64,000 nucleotides of DNA from Crocodylus rhombifer (lineage: Eukaryota > Chordata > Crocodylia > Crocodylidae), in the NCBI GenBank assembly GCA_038503035.1, contig JAVSML010025171.1, positions 128,606-192,605 on the forward strand, in the 5' to 3' direction. The notes below the pieces were generated by a model, which worked only from the letters and a program-made list of their open reading frames with translations, was not told the DNA's origin and did not search any database. The position numbers and the translations under genes were made by a program. This document shows, piece by piece, positions 56,701-64,000 of the stretch (within the stretch, counting starts at the first letter, position 1; every line of letters begins with the position of its first letter).

Positions 56701-59019
56701 CAGAGGACAGAATAGCAGAAAACAGGGATGTCCTCTATGATGGCCACCCTACAAGGCAGAAGCTTTTTGTGGAAGACCTTGGCCTCTAAGACGCCCCCTG
56801 AGATACATGGGCTTTTGGGGATGTCTCCCCCACCACCACATCCCTACAAGGGAAGAATTGGGAGTCAGCTCGGCAAGTGCAATGTCATGATGTTCCCATC
56901 CCCCTGCTTGGGTTGTTCTCACAGAGGGGAGCATTCGCCCCTGGCCTTGTGGGAGCTCCTGCTTTATGCCAAGGTAATTAAGGATTCATTTGACTGTGTG
57001 ATGTGGCTCCTAATGTCTACTTTAATGATTACAAGTGCGAGGACTATATAGACTACCAGTGATGCTCTGGCCTCCTGCCATCCTGCATATTGAGATTGTA
57101 ACCAAGATGGCTCCCAGGTTAGTGTACTTTTCCTGTGCAGCTCCAAAGCCAAAAAGGTGACTGACATAGGGACGATGGATAACATAGGTACGACCGATAT
57201 TGGGCTGCAGGGTCTGATTTTTTTTTTCCACTACCCTGTGCCATGTATGTACTCCTTAAACAGCAGTACCAAGCAGGCATGACGTGCTGATGTACTGCAT
57301 TACCGCCTGTGTGTGCACACTGTGCCCTGGGACAGTTAACTACGTATCGTACAAGGCAACAGAGATCTAGGTACCTAAGCCAGGGCAGGGAAGGCTTTCC
57401 TTCACATGCATACGACTGCCAGTAGGGCTCTACCAGCAATCGCCATGCTGCCAGATGTGAGGTACACCAAGATGCAGACCAAGAAAAAGATGCAAGTGTT
57501 GCATAGACCTGCTTTGGGCAGGGGTAGACAGGACATCAGGAGCTGATCTCTGCTTGAGCTTCCATCATTACTTTTGCTGGCGGAGCAAGGGCAACAGTAG
57601 GAAATGCTCAAGGGAAACACCTAACAACCCCAGCTTGGTGGAATAATTATCCCCTTCTTCATGGTTCCCCCTTCACAGCTCCTATGATACTGCTGGTCAG
57701 ACCTGAAAAAAAGCCCCTGCCTGCTCTCAATGGGCGGGGGATTAGCTGCATTCCCGTTTGGTTAACTCTGTCTTCTGGCCTAGCCTCCTCCTGCGGTTTC
57801 AGTCAGCAATGGCACGCTGCCTCCCTTCTCGCTCCCCGCTGCCACGGAGGACACTCTGTGGCCCAGATCCAGGAAAACACTTATGCACATGCATCATTTT
57901 AAACACACGAGTTGCCCAGTGGGGACTTTGGCAGGTAAGGGTGTTGCTAGACTGAAGTCTTCAACTACCACGCTCCAGGGTCTAGAAGAAACTGTTCAAG
58001 AGGTGGCTTCATTTCAGTGATGGAGAATTGGGGGTGGGGGGAGAGGGACGAGTGTCTAGGCAAATCCTGAAGCCTTTTTTTTTTTTAAAGTCCTTATTCA
58101 TCCAAAGCTTGCACTGTAGTCCCTGGGCAGTATCCTGAGAGGTGACAGGTCCCTGCCTCTCCTGCTGGAATCAATGGATGCCTTGGCTGGGCATAGACCT
58201 GCAAGGATTGATTGGCTTCTAGTTTGCAAAGTAGTGTGTGAAATCTGCAGGGTGCTTAGGGCTGAAAGGTGCTGTCTCAATGCCACTCATTAGGATCATC
58301 ATGATTATTCCTTTATTATTTATTTGCCATATTCCCCCAGCTCTCCCTTAATCCATCAGCCTCTCTTAATGGGCAAACATCAACGCCCCAACCCAATCTC
58401 CTGTTCACAGAAGGAAAATATACACATAAGCCCTTCTTTTCTCTCCTTTTCTTGCCTCCTTTTTCTCTCTTCCATTGAACGTGGAGTTGGCACAGAGCCA
58501 TCCTGGCAACAACCTGCTTTCACTTGCTAATCATTCTAAATATTGAAAATCAACGCCTAGAATAAACAGCTCAGCGATTGGGGCCCATCTCTGCTCTGTT
58601 TGGAAATGCTAATCCAACTGCCTTTTGTTTTCCTTGTGTGGGTTTGATGCCTTGCGATCTGAGGAGGTCACAGCTGATGGGTCCCCCCATCCACCCCCTT
58701 ATTTTTTCTCATCATGAAAATTCAGCCAGTTTTAACATACTAGGGTGAGAGGGGAGGGGGCAGGATCTGGGGGAGGGAAGGGGTTGAACACCCTTTGCAT
58801 AGTAATGAAGGAACCTCCAAAGTTTGGGAATTCAGGTTCCCAAATAAGCATCCGGAGTTCACATGCTTTATCCAAGCCCTCTCTGAGCTTGCAGACAGGG
58901 CTGAGAAATCTCACGGGAACGAACTTACTGGTGAGGCTACTGGTGCTGCTACTGCAAAGAGAAACCCATGGGCAGGGAAGCAAAGCAGGCTAAGAATTAG
59001 TCCAGATTTTGAGGACACT

Positions 59020-59098
59020 TGGTCTGAGATGTATTGCTGCAAGAATGATCGGACTAGATGATCTACTCAGGTCCCTTCCGACCCTAGAAGCTATGAAA
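59020..59098 (+). repeat. CR1 LINE 3' end
   Basis: It contains gatcggactagatgatctac and caggtcccttccgaccctag, followed by a degenerate ctatgaaac tail. A short, sense-oriented CR1 3' truncation. Confidence 0.85.
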
Positions 59099-59548
59099 CT
59101 AAGAAGGAAAACTTACCTCAACCTTGGAAGCCGTTTCATGTCTAGACCAAGAAACCCAGAAGCCATGCTGGTATCAGGAGGTTAGCCTTGGCATCTGTTG
59201 GTTTGGCTACAACCATGACATTGCCCGGTCAGGGTGGACGTCCCTGAGCACACTCCCGCCATCCACTGCCAGTCGTATACGCCACACACAGAAGTAAGAC
59301 AGTAATGCCAGTCCAGGGGCATTGCCTGGTATCGCTCTGCCGATTCAGTCTCTAGCATGCTTGAGAAAGGCCACGGGGGATGACCCCCAGGGTGGTTTCA
59401 TCACCTTTCCCAGTTGGCAGCTGGGAGCAGGAGGAGGTGGGTAGGGCATGTTCAAGAACACCTGTCCCCAACAGCCACGGGGATGAGATGTAGACATGCT
59501 GTATGGAGGGGGAAGCACTTGAGGAATTGCTAATTTTTTTAGCCTCCT

Positions 59549-59769
59549 CAGTGGAAGGCAACCTTTTTTGGCAGCCATGCCCCAAATTAGCCCCAAATCT
59601 TCCCTGAGTGCCTCTCTGATCCCCTTTCCCTGCTGATCTACTGCTCTGCTTTCTGCTCCCTGCCCTATCTGCCTCTGTGCTTCCTACCCCCTCACTGACC
59701 TGTTGTGTGGCACATGCAGAGGCTGCCCGTGTGACTTGTGGCAACCGTGCCGCCGGTTGGCGACCCCTG
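59549..59769. mobile_element. hAT-like MITE
   Basis: The left end cagtggaaggcaacc and the inverted right end caggggtcgccaacc match at 11 of 15 positions, beginning with the CAG-type terminus of hAT elements. The inner right side (cgtgccgccggttggc) matches a pattern common in reptile hAT MITEs, as I recall. No clear 8-bp target duplication remains. Confidence 0.6.
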
Positions 59770-60199
59770 GATAGATAGGAGATACCCAAAGCCGAACTAC
59801 TTGTCTCCTTGTGATGGTTTGCCTTCTCCTCTCACCGGGACGCTCGGCCATGCCTTTGGCTAATCTTCTCTAACTCGCTGGCCCAAGGCTGCATGTACCC
59901 GCTTAAAAAAAAAAAGGGGTGTAGCTGGTGTGATGGAAAGTAGTACCCTCCCCCCCCCGGCTTTCAATCGGGGGTACTGCAAATACGCGGCTGTTGACAG
60001 ATTCTAGGGGACCACATCTGCGTCTCGGCATCACCCCATAAACCTGGCAGGGAGCGGACTGGGGACTCTGCCTTTTCTTCACGGGTTTCCCCCCATCGCC
60101 GAGGCAGCGCCGTGCCCAGGGCTGGCAATGCAGCCCTTTGCCATCTGTGCACCACGCCGGCACCTTTGCCAGCTTTAGCGTGTGTGCATACCTGTGTGT

Positions 60200-60850
60200 C
60201 CTACTGAGCGAGGAGCCCGAGGGAGCCCGTGCACTCCACGGCTGTTGTTATTACCGTTCCCTCCTCTCGCTGCCTCCCTCCTCCCCGCACCCAGGAGAGG
60301 CCTGGGTGGCAAACAAATATAAACAACAGCCATGGCATCCAGCCGTTACTGCCTGACGTGCCTCTCAGCTGCAGCGGTGAATGCCACACAATGGGCCGGC
60401 AGGTCAGGGCTTGCCCATGAAAAGAGAAACGGGGCTGGGAGAGCGGGGCCAGCAGTGCCCGAACGGACAGGTGCAGCTAGTTCCTCCTGGCGCTGCCTTG
60501 GACACTGTGCGGGGCTGGCGGGGGGAGACTGCTGTGAAGTCCAGCCCCCGCCGCCCGCTCCCGCGTGCCCGGGTAGGTGCAGCTGGCAGTTGGCAAACCA
60601 CAAGCCAGCCCAGGACGGTGGGGAGTGGCGGCCCCGACGGCTGGCTAGGGAAGCGGGGAGAAAAGGGGCTTCTTTGCAAAGGAGAGACAAGCAGAGCACG
60701 CTGTGAGATGTGTCTCCAGTGCTTAAGAAAGGGAGGTGGGGAAAGAGGCTTTAACTCTTGTTACTGCTGCCATGCCGCCGTGTCGTATAAAAGCCGCTTT
60801 GCCCTCCGTCTCCATTTGATTGAAGGGATAAGGTAGATCTATTAAAAGCG
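60200..60850 (+). promoter_or_regulatory. GC-rich island with TATA-like box (possible promoter)
   Basis: GC content and CpG number are high from about 60220 to 60640. A TATAAAA (60786-60792) in the context gtcgtataaaagccgc follows on the + strand. No coding sequence that I recognise lies downstream within the window. It may be a promoter of an unknown or non-coding transcript, or a distal regulatory element. Confidence 0.35.
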
Positions 60851-62189
60851 CAGTTGAGGGTAGAAAAGCATCTGCTGCGTCTTTCTGAAGAGCTCAAGTG
60901 TGAACCCCAAGCAGGCAGAAATCATGCGAGCGGTTTTAAAAACGAAAATCCCAAGGTTTTTATTTTAAATCTTGATTTGAATTCTAGATTTTCAGCCTTC
61001 AGGCATCGCTTTTGGCCAGCCCCACTCCCCTCCCAACTTTCCTCTGCCATCACAAGAGCTGAACGCAGACATTTTCAGAAGCAGAAAGCAGGGATGTCTC
61101 AGGTCGTGGCCTCACTCCATGACCCGGGCATTGCAAAGAAACATCACCTCTCACAAGAGTTGGCAGCACTTCGGGATCCCTGTGGACGTGACACCCCACC
61201 AAGGTGGCCTCTGCGGAGGCACCTACCACAAGGCCAAGCCAGTGTCCAGGCCGATGTAGCTACACAAGGTACTGAGCAGTGGAGAGTCAGCAGTCAGCCT
61301 GGCTTCTGGGGACAGCCAGGTCCCTAACTGCCCAACTCTTGGGGGAGCTTGAATCTGATCCTTAACTTTGCATCTGGTTTCTGTTCTTTATACCAGGGGC
61401 ATCCTGCGGAGCTGCTCCATGTGGCCTGCAGGGCTACTGGCGTGCCAGGGTGAGGGTAGCACCGGGCAGGTTCATCCAAGACACAGGGGATCCTGTGGAC
61501 ACGGCCCTTGGTAAGGGGCTGAGGGAGGGCTGTGAGCCCACAGTGAGGCAATCCCCACTGCAGTTGCTGCCACCATAGTTGCTACGGCCAGCCTCATGGA
61601 TCCAACCCCCTAAGAAGTCCCATGGTCTGGGTCCAGTCTGGGGCATGGGGTGAGTTTGACCCTTCTGCTTTATACGGATGCCAATCAACATCAGGGAACT
61701 AATCACCTCTGACTTTTGGAAAAGTTAGACCCCCTTCTGACTTGAGGTCCCCTTTAGACTCTTCTGACTAAAACGGATGTATCCTCTTCTTTTACATCAC
61801 CTGGTGCTTCAGAGGAGGAGCCATGTTCTTCTACCCGGCCGCACGCACGATCCGCAGACGAGCTTGCTGTTCTGAGAGGACTAGTGGCGGCTTCCAAGCC
61901 ACAAGGACCCAGCCTGGCTGTCAGATCCCAGAGAGCATTTGGAGGGTGGGTAGGTAGAAGATAACTTTCTTCTGCTTGTGAGCATCTCAGCCATGCTCTG
62001 GAAGCCATTTGTACACCACAGCCTCCCCACGCTCTTTCTACAGAGTTGCTTTTCAGAGCAGAAGAGTACTCCAGACCCCTTCCCCACAAGAGACGAGGAA
62101 AGCGCTCAAGCCCCAGCACTGATTGCTTGTACAGGCCAGCAGGGTGGGATGGGGAGAGGATGTGAAGGAGGGATACGGAGAGGCACTTG

Positions 62190-62272
62190 GCTGGGATGGT
62201 TGACACTTGAGCCGGGGGCTGGACTAGATGACCCTGCGAGGCCCTTTCCAGCCCTACTTTCCTATGATTGAT
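62190..62272 (+). repeat. CR1 LINE 3' end
   Basis: It contains gggggctggactagatgacc, cgaggccctttccagcccta and a ctatgattgat tail. A 3' truncated, sense-oriented CR1. Confidence 0.85.
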
Positions 62273-63354
62273 CAGCCGGGTACCCTGAGAGTTGGCCCGT
62301 GGTTTCACACGTGCCAAGTTCGCTGTGTTTGCGGGAGGTAATGGTTTGTTCCAGCAGCTTTCAGCATGAGACACATTAACAGGAAGGAATGTCTAAATAT
62401 CCAAAGGTCACTAAGCTCCATTACAGGGAACAATCTGTGGTTACTTCAGCCACTAACAACCTACATTAAAGGGGGCTTGGTGGCCCAGGTGAAGGGTCCA
62501 CAGAGTGGCACAGAGAGGGTGATGTTCTGGCCTCAGTGGAGTCAATAGCCAACATTTAATGGGGCCTGAATTTCACCCGGAGACGTCCGTGCTTAAAAGC
62601 TAAAAGCTTCTGTGCTCCAGAGGAAAATCTCAGTCCAGGCCTGTCTGCCACTGTGGACTTACCTTATAACTCTGTCTTCTACTCTGGGAAGCACGCAATT
62701 ATAGCCTTGAATGTTTTCAAAATGCAGCAGATTTGTGGCAGACTTCTCCTATCTCTAAGGCACCGGGCCCAGCCCCAGCACTGCCTCAAGATTTGAGTCA
62801 CCAGTCATGGTGGCACAAACACGCTTGCCTGGTGACTGAACTGAACTAGGAACTGGAGCTCTGTCCATGCTAGGAGTCTGATTCTCAGTGGGTGTATCTA
62901 CATGCGTCTACATGTGCACGTTTACTGCGCAGTAACTGAAGTTACTGGGGCCTTGATCCAGCATGAGAGTCGCACCTTAGAAGTTGATTTTCACCCTGCA
63001 AAGCTCCAAGCAACTGCCTGTTCTCTCCTTACCTGATTAATGGGCCTGATCTAACCACAAAAGTTGCATGGCAGCTTTTCAGCTGATTTAGCTAAATCCA
63101 TGCCACCCCCCTGGCTGGGCATTCATAACTCAGCGTCTCACTTCATGATCTCCATTTAGCTGAGTCTGGCAGGCATTGCAAACTGAGTTAGCTCAGTACA
63201 GTGTTTGCCTGTAGGTCAGGCTGTAGTGTCTGGATCCAGCAGCCACAGGTGAATAGAAAGCAAACTCTAAGCACAGGAGATGTATCAAAGGAGACTGGGA
63301 AGAAGGTGGGGAGTACTTAGTGCTGTTCCTTCTTCATGATTTTTGAGGAATCTA

Positions 63355-63480
63355 TGCAGCAACCTGTCCTTGTCTACTACAGAGGTGGAAAGAGAGGCCT
63401 GGAAAGGTGAAATGACTTAGTTAAGGTCATGCCATGAGTCAGTGGCAGTGCCCGAGGTAGAACTCCTGACTCAAGGCAGA
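63355..63480 (+). repeat. MIR-like CORE-SINE fragment
   Basis: It reads gaaatgacttagttaaggtc, gccatgagtcagtggcagtg and then gaactcctgactca, the MIR core and following region. Confidence 0.7.
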
Positions 63481-63514
63481 AATATTTCGACCGGCCCCTT
63501 TTGTCACATCAATG

Positions 63515-64000
63515 ATCATAGATCGTAGAGTCAGAAGGGACCACAAAGGATCATCATGTCCGAGCTCCTGCCCCTGGCAGGACAGAGAACCGAGGTCAGA
63601 TGATCCCAGCTAAATGACTGTCAAGCCTCCTCTTGAAGACCTCCAAGTTAGGTGATAGCACCCCCTCTCTTGGAGCCCTTTCCAGATTCTGGCCACCCTT
63701 ACTGTAAAAAACTTCTTCCTAATGCCTAACCTGAATCTACTCTCCGCTAGTTTGCACCCATTATTCCTAGTTCCTCTTAGGGGCACTCTGGTAAATAGTG
63801 TATCTCCAATTTCCTGTTGTCCTCCCTTGATACACTTATAGGCGGCTACAAGGTCTCCCCTCAGCCGTCTCTTGTGAAGGCTGAGGAGATCCAGATCCCT
63901 CAACCTCCCCTCGTAGGGTCTTGCATGGAGGCCGCTAATCATGCGAGTGGCCCTCCTCTGGACCCTCTCCAGATCCTCTGTGTCCATCCTGAAGTGCGGC
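63515..64000 (-). mobile_element. CR1 LINE, 3' portion with end of the reverse-transcriptase ORF (runs off window)
   Basis: Antisense to the window. The 3' end is near 63515 (catagatcgtagagtcagaa on the + strand). On the minus strand 63610-63987 is an open frame with the C-terminal CR1 ORF2 pattern (LERVQRRATRMISGL, RLRDLDLLSLHKRRLRGDL, FRLGIRKKFFTVRV). That tail is open over about 125 codons, so this copy is relatively young. The 5' part lies beyond the window. Confidence 0.92.

Larger units (their letters stand above)
50201..64000. other. Region downstream of FOXJ1: no coding gene recognised
   Basis: The open frames on both strands show no family resemblance, exon-like splice pattern or codon signature that I can support. 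The region holds MIR and CR1 fragments, a hAT-like MITE (59549-59769), GC-rich islands at about 56050-56230 and 60200-60800, and repeat-poor AT-rich blocks (for example 58280-58580). The next gene is presumably beyond the right edge. Confidence 0.65.

Noticed and set aside
60381..60836. 151-codon + strand open frame in the 60.4-60.8 kb GC-rich island
   Set aside because: High GC explains its length; no domain or splice pattern.
61754..62374. 206-codon minus-strand open frame
   Set aside because: It partly covers the CR1 3' end at 62190-62272 in the antisense direction and has no recognisable domain.

Overview
This is a stretch of vertebrate, non-mammalian amniote chromosome. The evidence is spliced genes with GT-AG introns, CR1 LINE fragments in several age classes, tRNA-head SINEs with an L2/MIR-like tail, and many short inverted-repeat elements (MITEs). 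That mixture fits a crocodilian best. A turtle is not excluded, and a bird is less likely because of the number of SINEs and MITEs. The species call is inference.

Layout. Positions 1-36.8 kb hold most of RNF157, a RING-type E3 ubiquitin ligase and paralogue of MGRN1, on the + strand. Sixteen coding exons can be read with consistent phases. They probably correspond to exons 4-19 of 19, with the first three and the promoter left of the window. The RING finger is complete in one exon (9589-9748), the stop codon is at 33342-33344, and a long 3' UTR ends near an AATAAA at 36744. About 5 kb of spacer follows, then FOXJ1 on the same strand. FOXJ1 has a CpG-rich promoter near 41.4-42.0 kb, a predicted non-coding first exon ending at 41930, coding exons at 43230-43730 and 48024-48839, and a 3' UTR to about 50.2 kb. 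The spliced protein is 438 aa with an intact forkhead domain split by the intron at the usual place. From 50.2 to 64 kb I find no convincing coding gene. That part holds old SINE/CR1/hAT debris, two GC-rich islands (about 56.05-56.23 and 60.2-60.8 kb, the second with a TATA-like box) and a CR1 LINE that runs off the right edge.

How it fits together. RNF157 followed by FOXJ1 in the same orientation matches the human 17q25 arrangement. FOXJ1 is the master activator of motile ciliogenesis. Just upstream of its predicted first exon a CCAAT box, a forkhead-type site, a GC box and a near-consensus X-box (RFX site) lie within about 50 bp, which suggests RFX input and possible self-activation. RNF157 is known as a neuronal E3 ligase and as an MGRN1-like modulator of Hedgehog signalling.

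I found no CRISPR array, no bacterial-type operon and no clearly new multi-gene system. The observations most worth a second look are: a 52-bp direct repeat (47/52 identical) bracketing FOXJ1 exon 3; a near-perfect 59-bp palindrome in the last RNF157 intron; nested transposon insertions; an unclassified ~180-bp repeat present twice in RNF157 introns; and the FOXJ1 promoter module.
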